Source of the DNA: Mucilaginibacter sp. JRF
GTDB taxonomy: Bacteria; Bacteroidota; Bacteroidia; Sphingobacteriales; Sphingobacteriaceae
Length of the DNA stretch: 64,000 bases
Assembly: GCF_015223065.1 (NCBI RefSeq)
Contig: NZ_JADFBY010000012.1
Coordinates: 1 to 64,000, forward strand
Direction of reading: 5' to 3'
The notes under the pieces are model-generated. The model did no database searches, had not been told where the DNA came from, and was given only the letters and a program-made list of their open reading frames with translations. Below, piece after piece: positions 32,975 through 41,834 of this stretch (positions within the stretch are counted from its first letter, which is position 1; each line of letters starts with the position of its first letter). A program made the translations under genes and the position numbers.

Positions 32975-35347
32975 ATGTTTGTAATAAAAAGAGATGGCCG
33001 CAGAGAGTCGGTAAAATTTGATAAGATAACAGCACGTATCGAAAAACTGTGCTACGGGTTTCAACTGGTTGACCCGATTGATGTTGCTAAAAAGGTAATT
33101 GAGGGTTTGTATGATGGCGTTACCACGTCGGAGTTGGATAACCTGGCTGCCGAAACCGCTGCGTCATTAACCACCAAGCACCCTGATTATGCTTTGCTGG
33201 CATCGCGTATAGCGGTATCAAACCTGCATAAAAACACGGTAAAATCATTCAGCGAAACTATGCGCATGCTGCATGAGTATGTAGATAGCAAGAATGGTAA
33301 AAACGCTTCACTTATTGCTGATGATGTTTGGGAAGTGATCAAAGAAAATGCCGAAGTACTTGACAGTACCATCATTTACGATCGCGACTTTGGTTTTGAT
33401 TACTTCGGTTTTAAAACCTTAGAAAAATCGTACCTGTTAAAAATAGATGGTAAGATAGTTGAGCGCCCGCAACACCTGTTTATGCGTGTATCGGTAGGTA
33501 TCCACAAAAACGATATCGACAGCGTTATAAAAACTTATAACCTGATGAGCGAGCGTTGGTTCACCCACGCTACACCTACATTGTTCAACGCAGGTACACC
33601 AAAACCACAAATGTCATCGTGCTTTTTGCTGACCATGAAAGATGACAGCATCGATGGTATTTACGATACGCTGAAACAAACCGCCAAAATTTCGCAAAGC
33701 GCGGGTGGTATAGGTTTGAGCATACATAACGTACGTGCAACAGGTTCATACATCAGCGGTACTAACGGTACCAGCAACGGTATCATCCCGATGCTGAGGG
33801 TGTTTAATGATACTGCCCGTTACGTTGATCAGGGTGGAGGCAAGCGTAAAGGCGCTTTCGCTATTTACCTGGAGCCTTGGCATGCGGATGTATTTGAATT
33901 TCTTGATCTGCGTAAAAATCACGGTAAGGAAGAAATGCGCGCCCGCGATCTGTTCTATGCCCTTTGGATATCAGACCTGTTCATGAAACGCGTTGAGGCT
34001 AATGAGGACTGGAGCCTGTTCTGTCCGCACGAAGCACCGGGCCTGGCCGATTGCTTTGGCGAGGAGTTTGAAGCCTTATATACTAAATACGAAAAAGAAG
34101 GTCGTGCCCGTAAAACCATTAAAGCGCAAGAGCTTTGGTTCGCGGTGTTAGATTCTCAGGTTGAAACCGGTACACCATACCTGTTGTACAAGGATGCCGC
34201 CAATGCAAAATCAAACCAGCAAAACCTGGGTACTATAAAAAGCTCGAACCTGTGTACCGAGATCATGGAGTACACCTCGGCTGATGAGGTAGCGGTTTGT
34301 AACCTGGCATCGCTGGCGTTACCACGTTACATCAATAACGGCGTGTTCGATCACGAGAAATTATACGAAGTTACTTACCAGGTTACCTTGAACCTGAACC
34401 GCATTATCGACCATAACTATTACCCGGTTGATGAGGCCCGTAACTCAAACCTGCGTCACCGCCCTATTGGTTTAGGTGTACAAGGTTTGGCCGATACATT
34501 TATACAACTGCGCATGCCGTTTGAAAGTGAAGCTGCCAAGCAACTGAACAAAGAGATATTTGAAACCATCTACTTTGCCTCAATGACGGCTTCAAAAGAT
34601 CTGGCTATACAGGAAGGCGCTTACGAAACCTTTAAAGGTTCACCACTATCGCAAGGTAAATTTCAGTTCGATCTGTGGGGTGTAACTCCGGAGAGCGGCC
34701 GTTGGGATTGGGAAAACCTGCGCCTTGATGTAATGAACCACGGTGTGCGTAACTCGCTGCTGGTAGCGCCAATGCCTACCGCGTCAACCTCGCAAATATT
34801 GGGTAATAACGAGTGCTTTGAGCCATATACCTCAAACATCTACACCCGTCGTGTATTAAGCGGTGAGTTTATTGTAGTGAACAAACACTTACTGCGTGAC
34901 CTGGTTGAGCTTGGCCTGTGGAACACCGGCATGAAGGATAAGATCATCAGCGCTAACGGCTCAATTCAGGATATACCTGAAATACCTGCCGATGTTAAGG
35001 AACTGTACAAAACCGTATGGGAAATTAAAATGCGTAATATTATTGATATGGCTGCCGACAGGGGCGCCTACGTATGCCAGTCGCAATCGCTTAACCTGTT
35101 CATTAACTCGCCAAATGCCTCAAAACTTACTTCAATGCACTTTTACGCATGGAAGAAAGGCCTTAAAACAGGTATGTACTACCTGCGTACACAGGCGGCA
35201 TCGCAAGCGGTTAAGTTTACGGTTGAAAACCAGGGCGGTAAAAACATGGAGCCGGTTATTCCGGATCACGTTGCCCAGGTAGCAGATGAGATACCGGCAG
35301 GCCCAAGCTGCTCAATGGAGGAGGGCTGCGTAACCTGCTCGGCATAA
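32975..35347 (+). CDS. nrdA: Class I ribonucleotide reductase, large (catalytic) subunit
   Basis: A 790-residue catalytic subunit that reduces ribonucleoside diphosphates. The N-terminal ATP-cone (MFVIKRDGRRESVKFDKITA, about residues 1-90) gives allosteric control by ATP/dATP. The barrel carries FNAGTPKPQMSSCFLL (first active-site Cys), SSNLCTEIMEYTSADEVAVC (Asn-Cys-Glu triad) and APMPTASTSQILGNNECFEP. The C-terminal tail has the redox cysteine pair in EEGCVTCSA. It is co-transcribed with nrdB and so lies under the same cobalamin riboswitch. The spacer holds repeat R5. An intrinsic terminator follows. Confidence 0.98.
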   Translation: MFVIKRDGRRESVKFDKITARIEKLCYGFQLVDPIDVAKKVIEGLYDGVTTSELDNLAAETAASLTTKHPDYALLASRIAVSNLHKNTVKSFSETMRMLHEYVDSKNGKNASLIADDVWEVIKENAEVLDSTIIYDRDFGFDYFGFKTLEKSYLLKIDGKIVERPQHLFMRVSVGIHKNDIDSVIKTYNLMSERWFTHATPTLFNAGTPKPQMSSCFLLTMKDDSIDGIYDTLKQTAKISQSAGGIGLSIHNVRATGSYISGTNGTSNGIIPMLRVFNDTARYVDQGGGKRKGAFAIYLEPWHADVFEFLDLRKNHGKEEMRARDLFYALWISDLFMKRVEANEDWSLFCPHEAPGLADCFGEEFEALYTKYEKEGRARKTIKAQELWFAVLDSQVETGTPYLLYKDAANAKSNQQNLGTIKSSNLCTEIMEYTSADEVAVCNLASLALPRYINNGVFDHEKLYEVTYQVTLNLNRIIDHNYYPVDEARNSNLRHRPIGLGVQGLADTFIQLRMPFESEAAKQLNKEIFETIYFASMTASKDLAIQEGAYETFKGSPLSQGKFQFDLWGVTPESGRWDWENLRLDVMNHGVRNSLLVAPMPTASTSQILGNNECFEPYTSNIYTRRVLSGEFIVVNKHLLRDLVELGLWNTGMKDKIISANGSIQDIPEIPADVKELYKTVWEIKMRNIIDMAADRGAYVCQSQSLNLFINSPNASKLTSMHFYAWKKGLKTGMYYLRTQAASQAVKFTVENQGGKNMEPVIPDHVAQVADEIPAGPSCSMEEGCVTCSA

Positions 35348-35395
35348 TCATGATCCTGTAGCTATTAAAGTGTCAGTTTAATAGTTTTACTAAAA

Positions 35396-35432
35396 AGCGT
35401 GGGGCGTTTTGGAATGCGTCCCCGCTTTTTTT
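35396..35432 (+). terminator. Intrinsic terminator after nrdA
   Basis: AGCGTGGGGCG pairs with GCGTCCCCGCT (with small bulges) around TTTTGGAAT, followed by seven T. It lies about 50 bases past the stop codon. Confidence 0.85.
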
Positions 35433-35510
35433 GTTTAAGGGCATTTTTTAGCATGATGAGTATCACCTCCGGCCGTGCCCGCCATCATGCCCCGCCCCGG
35501 CGGCAGCCGA

Positions 35511-35518
35511 TACATTTG
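35511..35518 (+). promoter_or_regulatory. Candidate -7 box for the OmpW-like gene
   Basis: TACATTTG fits TAnnTTTG and lies 25 bases before the start codon, giving a short leader. Confidence 0.45.
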
Positions 35519-35543
35519 AGGCAACAATCAACTTAAATGTATT

Positions 35544-36233
35544 ATGAAAAATTTACGATTACTATTTGCCGCAATTTTACTCATCACCTCATTCAATAGC
35601 TTTGCCCAGCAAAAAGGGGAGTGGAATATTCGCCTGCGCGGAGTAGGCGTTATCCCGCAGGAAAAGGCCACCATTGGCGTAATAGGCGGTGGTGTGGATA
35701 TCAGCAAAAGCTTTATTCCTGAATTGGACTTTACCTATTACTTCGCCAATAATTTTTCGGCCGAGCTGATATTGGGTACCACCCGGCATAAGGTAAAAAC
35801 AACTTCATCAGATCTGACTGCCATAGGTGGCCCTGCCAGTGCCGATGTTGATCTGGGCAAGGTATGGCTGTTACCGCCAACACTTACCCTGCAATACCAT
35901 GTGCCAACGGGCAGCATCATCAGGCCATACGTAGGTGCCGGTGCCAACTATACCATATTTTATGCTGCCGATGAAGGATCGACCGTTAAAGGTATTGACT
36001 ATAAAAACAGCTTCGCCTTTGTCGGGCAGTTAGGGGTGGATATCGACCTGAATAAAAAATGGTTTTTAAATGTGGATGTTAAAAAAATATTCCTGAATAC
36101 CGATGTTACCGTTGATGCCTCAAACCTTACACCAGCCAATAACCCGGGCCTTGAGCCAACCTTGCGCAACATACCTGCCGATGTTAAGATAAGGCCGTGG
36201 CTGATAGGTATAGGCATTGGTTGCCGCCTGTAA
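35544..36233 (+). CDS. OmpW-family outer-membrane protein
   Basis: A 229-residue protein with signal peptide MKNLRLLFAAILLITSFNSF (cleavage after AFA). The mature part opens GEWNIRLRGVGVIPQEKA, a typical OmpW start, and consists of alternating strands that fit an 8-stranded barrel (TLTLQYHVPTGSIIRPYVGA; AFVGQLGVDIDLNKKWFLNV). It ends in an aromatic-poor strand GIGIGCRL. OmpW proteins form narrow hydrophobic channels for small molecules. A candidate promoter sits 25 bases upstream. It is followed by two further barrel proteins on the same strand. Confidence 0.9.
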   Translation: MKNLRLLFAAILLITSFNSFAQQKGEWNIRLRGVGVIPQEKATIGVIGGGVDISKSFIPELDFTYYFANNFSAELILGTTRHKVKTTSSDLTAIGGPASADVDLGKVWLLPPTLTLQYHVPTGSIIRPYVGAGANYTIFYAADEGSTVKGIDYKNSFAFVGQLGVDIDLNKKWFLNVDVKKIFLNTDVTVDASNLTPANNPGLEPTLRNIPADVKIRPWLIGIGIGCRL

Positions 36234-36340
36234 GTTTGGTTTTGACAAATAAAAGCGTTGTGCTGGTTAAACGGTACGGCGCTTTTTGCGTCTGTTTGAG
36301 TAATAAACCATATATTCAACTTTTACCCCTTGATGATATA

Positions 36341-36994
36341 ATGAACAACCTTTACCTGCTCAGATCGCTTTTATATTTATTGGCCATATTATTTTGCAGC
36401 ACCATTGCCAGGGCACAAAATCCGCTTATTGAGTACGTGCCCGATGAAAGCTATGGCGGTTTTAACCAGGGCAAAGGCTGGGCCATAGGCGGGCAGTTTG
36501 GGTACGATTTCCCGGCAGGAGCCTTGAGCCAGAATTACAGGGTAACGCCAACCTACGGCATCGGCTTATATAAAAAGATAGACAATTTTACACTGAACTT
36601 TAACCTGAACCACCATGCTTACCCCGTAAAAAGCAATGCCAAAGGTATGGTTGATGACAGGTTTGTTGTTTTAGGCTTTTACTTTGGCGGCGCTTACGAT
36701 AAGCTGATAACCCCTAACTTTAAAGTTTATGGCGGCCTTAACCTGGGTGGCTGGCTAAAACGGTTTGAGGATATTTATAATGTTGACGATTATTGCAACT
36801 GCGAGGTTAACAATGCTAACTTTTACTTTGCCCCAAAGGCAGGCTTTACCTACCTCACCAGCAGCCGTATTGGTATAGGCGTTGAGGCCAAGTACAATGT
36901 GTACATAACCGGGTACGATTACCTTACCGATACCGCGGGTGGCAAGCTGTTCAACTCGGTAGCTACATCATTAATAGTCACCTATCACTTTTAA
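36341..36994 (+). CDS. Small outer-membrane beta-barrel protein
   Basis: About 217 residues. Start ATG 36341 gives a clean signal peptide (MNNLYLLRSLLYLLAILFCS, cleavage near ARA-QN); the longer frame overlaps the OmpW gene and is not credible. The mature part alternates polar and aromatic residues in strands (WAIGGQFGYDFPAGALSQNY; FTLNFNLNHHAYPVK) and ends LIVTYHF with the C-terminal Phe of outer-membrane proteins. It resembles the next protein in layout (WAIGGQFG.. versus WGVSLQGGF..), so the two are likely distant paralogs. No function can be given. Confidence 0.8.
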   Translation: MNNLYLLRSLLYLLAILFCSTIARAQNPLIEYVPDESYGGFNQGKGWAIGGQFGYDFPAGALSQNYRVTPTYGIGLYKKIDNFTLNFNLNHHAYPVKSNAKGMVDDRFVVLGFYFGGAYDKLITPNFKVYGGLNLGGWLKRFEDIYNVDDYCNCEVNNANFYFAPKAGFTYLTSSRIGIGVEAKYNVYITGYDYLTDTAGGKLFNSVATSLIVTYHF

Positions 36995-37051
36995 GTTAAC
37001 GTTGCCGGAAATATGGTTTTACCAGGCCGTATATTCATTTAACCCAAGGTT

Positions 37052-37059
37052 TATTTTTG
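37052..37059 (+). promoter_or_regulatory. Candidate -7 box for the gene at 37134
   Basis: TATTTTTG fits TAnnTTTG, about 75 bases before the chosen start. Confidence 0.35.
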
Positions 37060-37133
37060 CGAATTTGTGCATAGTTTTTTAGGTGGTATTTGGTTATGTT
37101 ATTACATTTAAGCCTGATAACCTTATCACTAAA

Positions 37134-37865
37134 ATGAACACCCGATCTTCTTTTCTTTCTTTAAACATCATTGTTGTTTTAATTCTATCATTCTTTTTTA
37201 ATACGGCCAATGCGCAAAGGCGCTCAAACCGGGCTTTGAATTACGAGGGCGACGCGGCAGCTTATAGCGGCGGTGGCGGTTTCGGTGGTGAGGATGCGCA
37301 ATGGGGCGTATCATTACAAGGAGGTTTTGATTCGCCAAAAGGTGATCTGGGTACATTATATAAAGGCGCGCCGCTTGTGGGCATCAGTGTACTCAGGCAT
37401 TATAAAGGCTTTACTTTCGGTATCACCTTTAGTCGCCACTCGTATAAACCGGCCGCGGATAGCCTATACTCCGAGTACGTAATGGGCGAAGAAAGCATGT
37501 ATACCCAAAGCATAAAACTGAGCAACAATCGCTTTACCGGTTTGTATGCCAGCGCGGTGTACAACATTGGCCTTAGCGATAACTTTAAATGTTATGGCGG
37601 TGTAAATTTAGGTAACATGTCATCAAGCTATAGTATTGAGGTTAAGAGTACAGATGTCAATTACACAGGTACTTATACCGATCAGTTTGCTTATATAGCC
37701 CCAAAGCTGGGTTTAGACGTAGGCATAAGCAATGGCTTCAGCATCGGAATTGAAGGAAAATATAATATCTTTACGAAAGGCAGCGTAAATACACGTACCG
37801 GTGGCGAGGGCTTTAGCTCGCAAAGATCGGTAGCGGCGGCGGCCACACTTACCTATAGCTTTTAG
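37134..37865 (+). CDS. Small outer-membrane beta-barrel protein
   Basis: About 243 residues. Start ATG 37134 (MNTRSSFLSLNIIVVLILSF) gives a signal peptide cleaved after ANA; the upstream codons lie in the leader. The mature protein has a Gly-rich segment (AAYSGGGGFGGEDAQ), then barrel strands (WGVSLQGGFDSPKGDLGTLY; FTFGITFSRHSYK) and ends ATLTYSF with a C-terminal Phe. It shares layout with the preceding barrel protein. Function unknown. Confidence 0.8.
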   Translation: MNTRSSFLSLNIIVVLILSFFFNTANAQRRSNRALNYEGDAAAYSGGGGFGGEDAQWGVSLQGGFDSPKGDLGTLYKGAPLVGISVLRHYKGFTFGITFSRHSYKPAADSLYSEYVMGEESMYTQSIKLSNNRFTGLYASAVYNIGLSDNFKCYGGVNLGNMSSSYSIEVKSTDVNYTGTYTDQFAYIAPKLGLDVGISNGFSIGIEGKYNIFTKGSVNTRTGGEGFSSQRSVAAAATLTYSF

Positions 37866-37890
37866 GGAGTGTTAATATGAGGCTAAGGAT

Positions 37891-38106
37891 ATGCATTCAA
37901 AACATGAGATAATACGGTGCGAACGCTGCAACGCGGCTTTTGAATGCAAGGCCAACTCATACACCAAATGCCAGTGCAATACCGTACAGCTCACCCTTAA
38001 CGAAACCCAATACATCAGCGAAAACTACGACGGCTGCCTATGCGCCAAATGCCTGTTGGAAATACAGCAGGAGTACAGGGAGATGGTGAAGTCCGAAAGT
38101 TTTTAG
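37891..38106 (+). CDS. Cysteine-rich CWC family protein
   Basis: A 71-residue protein with eight cysteines in the CWC pattern: IIRCERCNAAFECKANSYTK near the start, CQC at 28-30, then GCLCAKCLLEIQQEY. It probably binds a metal ion. It is encoded 25 bases after the barrel gene. The last codons and stop (AAGTCCGAAAGTTTTTAG) match a unit of the dispersed repeat that follows, so the C-terminus VKSESF seems to be repeat-derived. Confidence 0.88.
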   Translation: MHSKHEIIRCERCNAAFECKANSYTKCQCNTVQLTLNETQYISENYDGCLCAKCLLEIQQEYREMVKSESF

Positions 38107-38236
38107 GAGTAGGAGAAGCCCGTAAGTCGGAAAGTCCGCAAGTCCGAAAGTACAATAAGCTTCTTCCGGACTTTACGAGCAAAATTCTACTTCCCGTCTT
38201 TCCGACTTACGGACTTTTCTGACTTTCCGACTATTT
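38090..38236. repeat. Palindromic repeat family R4 (AAGTCCGAAAGT type)
   Basis: Units of GTAAGTCGGAAAGTCCG and AAGTCCGAAAGT run from the end of the CWC gene to about 38152. They are mirrored by TTTCCGACTTACGGACTTTT and CTGACTTTCCGACT (38199-38232). The arms can pair into one long hairpin of about 130 bases between the CWC gene and fabG. Confidence 0.75.
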
Positions 38237-38272
38237 TCTTACCTTCACAGCCTCATATTCAACACTGAAATA

Positions 38273-39016
38273 ATGAAACTATTAGAAGGAAAAGTTGCCC
38301 TGGTTACAGGCGCTTCAAAAGGTATAGGTCGTAAAATAGCCGAAAAATTTGCCGAGCATGGCGCTAAAGTGGCTTTCACTTATTTATCATCTGTAGAAAA
38401 AGGACAGGCACTTGAGCAGGAATTGCAGGCTTTTGGTACCCAGGTTAAAGGTTACCGCAGCGATGCCTCTAAATTTGATGAAGCCGAAAAGCTGATCAAT
38501 GATATCGTTACCGATTTTGGTACTATTGATGTTGTGGTTAACAACGCCGGTATCACCAAAGATGGTTTGCTTATGCGCATGACCGAGGAGCAATGGGACG
38601 AGGTGCTTAACGTAAACCTGAAATCAATATTCAACGTAACCAAAGCCGCCTCAAAAATTATGATGAAGAACCGCAAGGGCGCGTTCATCAACATGAGTTC
38701 GGTAGTGGGTGTGCAGGGTAATGCCGGTCAGGCCAACTATGCGGCTTCAAAGGCAGGTATTATAGGTTTCTCAAAGTCGGTAGCTAAGGAGCTGGGCTCA
38801 CGCGGTATACGTACCAACGTGGTAGCGCCGGGCTTTATCCGTACCGAAATGACCGACGTGCTCGACCCGAAAGTAGTTGAAGGCTGGACAGCGGGTATCC
38901 CCCTTAAACGTGCCGGCGAAACTGAAGACGTGGCCAATACCTGTGTATTCCTGGCTTCAGAAATGGCAGCCTACATCACCGGCCAGGTTATAGCGGTTGA
39001 TGGTGGTATGCTCTAA
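38273..39016 (+). CDS. fabG: 3-oxoacyl-[acyl-carrier-protein] reductase FabG
   Basis: A 247-residue short-chain dehydrogenase that reduces 3-oxoacyl-ACP with NADPH in each fatty-acid elongation round. It has the nucleotide motif VTGASKGIGRKIAEKF (residues 10-25), NNAGITKDGLLMRMTEEQWD (about 88-107), and the catalytic triad Ser in NMSSVVG with Tyr/Lys in NYAASKAGIIGFSKS. It ends ITGQVIAVDGGML, all as in FabG. Length and motifs are standard. It is monocistronic with its own terminator. Confidence 0.95.
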   Translation: MKLLEGKVALVTGASKGIGRKIAEKFAEHGAKVAFTYLSSVEKGQALEQELQAFGTQVKGYRSDASKFDEAEKLINDIVTDFGTIDVVVNNAGITKDGLLMRMTEEQWDEVLNVNLKSIFNVTKAASKIMMKNRKGAFINMSSVVGVQGNAGQANYAASKAGIIGFSKSVAKELGSRGIRTNVVAPGFIRTEMTDVLDPKVVEGWTAGIPLKRAGETEDVANTCVFLASEMAAYITGQVIAVDGGML

Positions 39017-39050
39017 ACAGCATTTTTTATTCCGATTAATAAATGAAAGC

Positions 39051-39083
39051 CCTGGAACATTAATTTGATCCAGGTTTTTTTTT
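39051..39083 (+). terminator. Intrinsic terminator after fabG
   Basis: CCTGGA-ACATTAATTTGA-TCCAGG, then nine T. It also lies just beyond the end of the convergent gene at 39082. Confidence 0.85.
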
Positions 39084-39570
39084 AATCTATTTCCTTCGGA
39101 TAATAGCCTTGGGACCTTATTTCAGGAATAATTACAGCATGGGGGTATTGCTGTTTTATACGATGATAATCAGCCAATACCTTACTTATCGCTTCTTCCG
39201 GCAAAATTTTAATATCAGAATCTTTTGGAATGCAAACCTGTGGATTACTTATAGAGTAATAAAACGCAATTTGCTTATTCGAAAATTTATAATTAGTTGG
39301 GAAGGTATAATTGTTCAAGAACGAAAACGCTGTCTTCATTTCATTAGGTGCGTTATCATTTACTACACTTGAACTTGTAATTTTCCCCTTCAAATTAGTT
39401 TTAACTAAAACTACAGCGTATTGCCAGTTACAATTATTTTTAACACTGTCCGACACCTTGAAATTCCTACCTATCATAGTAAAGAATGGTGTGTAATTAA
39501 CTTTCTGTGCATTAACTGTTGAGCACATGGAAAGTATAAGTACAACCCCAATAATCCTTGCTATTAACAT
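39082..39570 (-). CDS. Exported hypothetical protein
   Basis: A 162-residue protein with a signal peptide (MLIARIIGVVLILSMCSTVN, cleaved after NA-Q). The mature part (VNYTPFFTMIGRNFKVSDSV; WQYAVVLVKTNLKGKITSSS) resembles the layout of small TonB-C-like or DUF proteins of the Bacteroidota, but no motif is decisive. It is visibly more AT-rich than its neighbours and stands alone on the minus strand between fabG and a plus-strand gene, so recent acquisition is possible. Function unknown. Confidence 0.7.
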   Translation of the reverse strand: MLIARIIGVVLILSMCSTVNAQKVNYTPFFTMIGRNFKVSDSVKNNCNWQYAVVLVKTNLKGKITSSSVVNDNAPNEMKTAFSFLNNYTFPTNYKFSNKQIAFYYSISNPQVCIPKDSDIKILPEEAISKVLADYHRIKQQYPHAVIIPEIRSQGYYPKEID

Positions 39571-39684
39571 GATGTGTTTCCTTTCTTTGCGGTATGAAAA
39601 TACTTTTTTCTAATTAAATTAAAGAGTACGGCATTATCCAAAAAGAAACCTGGATTTGTTTAGATATATAAGCAACAACAATAA

Positions 39685-39721
39685 AAAAACAGCATATTTG
39701 GTTATCAAGTATGCTGTTTTT
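39685..39721 (+). other. Perfect 12-bp hairpin containing the start codon of the next gene
   Basis: AAAAACAGCATA (39685-39696) and TATGCTGTTTTT (39710-39721) are perfectly complementary, with a 13-base loop and a T-rich 3' side. It looks like an intrinsic terminator, yet the ATG (39711) of the following gene is in its 3' arm. It could act as an attenuator or mask the start. Confidence 0.6.
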
Positions 39722-41780
39722 GTTTTCAATAACCTGGGGTGATGTTTCGGGCTGGTGGCTGCCGGTATGTGTGCTGGCTGGTTTGCTGTACGCCTGGGTA
39801 TTGTACAGGCAGCCGGTAAATATCCATAAAACTTACCGGTATATATTGTTCACGCTTAGGGCGCTGGCGGTGGCATTTATCGCTTTCTTGTTGCTTTCGC
39901 CGTTGGTGCGGTCGGTGAGTTATAAGCCCGAGAGGCCATTGGTGTTGGTAATGCAGGATAATTCAAGCTCGGTAAAGCCGTCGGGTAAAAATATCTCAGC
40001 ATCATTAGGGCAATTAAAACAGCAACTGGGTGATGATTATGATGTGCAGCAGTTTCACTTCGATAGCCGCTTGCATAATAGCCTGGCATTCAACTTTAAC
40101 GGGCGACAAACAGATATTGCCTCCGCCCTTAAACAACTGAACGACCGATTTGTGAACCGCAACATAGGCGCGGTGGTACTGGCATCAGATGGTATTTATA
40201 ACCGTGGTGCCGACCCCCGATACGAAGCCCGTAACATTAAGGCAGGTTTTTATACCATTGCCCAGGGCGATACCACACATCGCCGCGACCTGCTCATCAG
40301 CAACATCAATTATAACAAAACCGCCTTTTTAGGGAACGATTTTGAGGTGGAGATACTTGCCACGGCCTACCAAAGTAACGGCGAAACCATGCGCCTCAAT
40401 ATTACTGATGATGGCAAGCAGGTTTACAGTAAGCCCATACCAATAAAGGGCAATACCTTTAGGCAAATGGTGCCGGTTAAGCTCAACGCAGGTAAAAAAG
40501 GGCTGCATAAATTTATAGCGACAATTACGCCATTAAGCAACGAAGTAACTACCGTAAACAACAGCGAAACCTTTTACATAGATGTGCTGGATGACCGCCA
40601 AAAAATATTGCTGGTGTATCAAAATGTGCACCCGGATATAGCGGTCATTAAAAACGCCATCGAGCTCAACCGTAATTACGAGGTTAAAACGGCCTTGCTT
40701 AACGAGCTGGCCAATATAAAACCTGCTGATTATGGTTTGCTGATATTGTTCCAGTTACCGGCATCGGCACCGGGCTTACAGCGTTTTGTTGCCAATGTCA
40801 ACCTGCCCGTATGGTACACGGTAGGCGCTCAGGCAGATATAGCAGCTTTTAACAATAGCCAGAAAATTGTCACTATATCAGCAGGACGCAGTGAGATGCA
40901 GGAGGTGTTCGCTCAACCGGCTGATGGCTTCTCGGCGTTTACATTGAGTGATTCTACAAGGCAAAAGATTGGTAAGATGCCGCCGTTGTTAGCGCCGTTC
41001 GGTACGTATAGCACAACATCGGCCGCAGGTATACTATTTAAGCAAAGGATAGGTAATGTAAGCACATCATACCCCTTACTGGCATTTGCCGCGCAGGGGG
41101 GCAGGCGCACCGCCGTACTTGCCGGCGAGGGTTTATGGCGATGGAAGCTGGCCGAATACGCCGCATTTGAGAACAACAACGCCATTAACGAGCTGATGAG
41201 CCAAAGCGTGCAATACCTCACCGCCAATGCCGACAGGCAGCAGTTCAGGGTATACCCGGCCAAAACAGTTTTTGATGAGGGCGAAGATGCGCTGATCAAC
41301 GCCGAACTATATAATGATGCCCTGGAACAGGTGAACACCCCCGATGCCCGCATCAGCATAAAGGATGAAAAGGGACGCAATTTTAGCTTTCTGTTCAGCC
41401 GGTCGGGGCAGGCCTATACACTTAATGCCGGTACCTTGCCACCTGCGGAGTATAGTTATTCAGCCTCGGTAAAGCTGGGGAGTAAGGCATACAGCGCATC
41501 GGGCAAATTCACCATTAAGCCAATAGATGCCGAAGCCCGCCAAACCGTAGCCGACCACCAACTATTGCGTGACATAGCCCAACAAAGCGGCGGCGCTATG
41601 CTGATGCCAAATGATATAGCCAAACTGGCCGACCTCATCAAACAAAATGAAAACGTAAAAACGGTAGTTTACGAGGATAAGCGTTACAACGAACTGGTAG
41701 ATGTAAAGTGGGTATTCGCCATCATACTATTATTAGTATCTGCCGAATGGTTCATCCGCAAACGCGAAGGAGAAATTTAG
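39711..41780 (+). CDS. Membrane protein with VWA/GATase-like extracytoplasmic region
   Basis: A 689-residue protein. Two N-terminal hydrophobic segments (about residues 10-29 and 43-66) are followed by a short linker and a VWA-like region (PLVLVMQDNSSSVKPSGKNI, about 75-95; VVLASDGIYNRGADPRY, about 155-171) with a DNSSS variant of the metal-site motif. Ig-like and GATase-like parts follow, and a last helix (WVFAIILLLVSAEWFIRKRE) anchors the C-terminus. It resembles BatA/aerotolerance-like membrane proteins of Bacteroidota, which work beside MoxR ATPases, though the MoxR cluster here is 20 kb away. The start codon lies in a hairpin. The exact start is uncertain, but no later Met is sensible. 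Confidence 0.78.
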   Translation: MLFLFSITWGDVSGWWLPVCVLAGLLYAWVLYRQPVNIHKTYRYILFTLRALAVAFIAFLLLSPLVRSVSYKPERPLVLVMQDNSSSVKPSGKNISASLGQLKQQLGDDYDVQQFHFDSRLHNSLAFNFNGRQTDIASALKQLNDRFVNRNIGAVVLASDGIYNRGADPRYEARNIKAGFYTIAQGDTTHRRDLLISNINYNKTAFLGNDFEVEILATAYQSNGETMRLNITDDGKQVYSKPIPIKGNTFRQMVPVKLNAGKKGLHKFIATITPLSNEVTTVNNSETFYIDVLDDRQKILLVYQNVHPDIAVIKNAIELNRNYEVKTALLNELANIKPADYGLLILFQLPASAPGLQRFVANVNLPVWYTVGAQADIAAFNNSQKIVTISAGRSEMQEVFAQPADGFSAFTLSDSTRQKIGKMPPLLAPFGTYSTTSAAGILFKQRIGNVSTSYPLLAFAAQGGRRTAVLAGEGLWRWKLAEYAAFENNNAINELMSQSVQYLTANADRQQFRVYPAKTVFDEGEDALINAELYNDALEQVNTPDARISIKDEKGRNFSFLFSRSGQAYTLNAGTLPPAEYSYSASVKLGSKAYSASGKFTIKPIDAEARQTVADHQLLRDIAQQSGGAMLMPNDIAKLADLIKQNENVKTVVYEDKRYNELVDVKWVFAIILLLVSAEWFIRKREGEI

Positions 41781-41798
41781 ATAAGCGGCCATGCTCTG

Positions 41799-41827
41799 AT
41801 TCCCTCCCCCGGGAGGGCAGGGAGGGG
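41799..41827 (+). repeat. R2-type half palindrome
   Basis: ATTCCCTCCCCCGGGAGGGC, then AGGGAGGGG. It matches the right arm of the double palindrome at 15014-15046. It sits between the convergent ends of the VWA-like gene and idi and may fold as a hairpin for either transcript. Confidence 0.75.
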
Positions 41828-41834
41828 TAAACCA

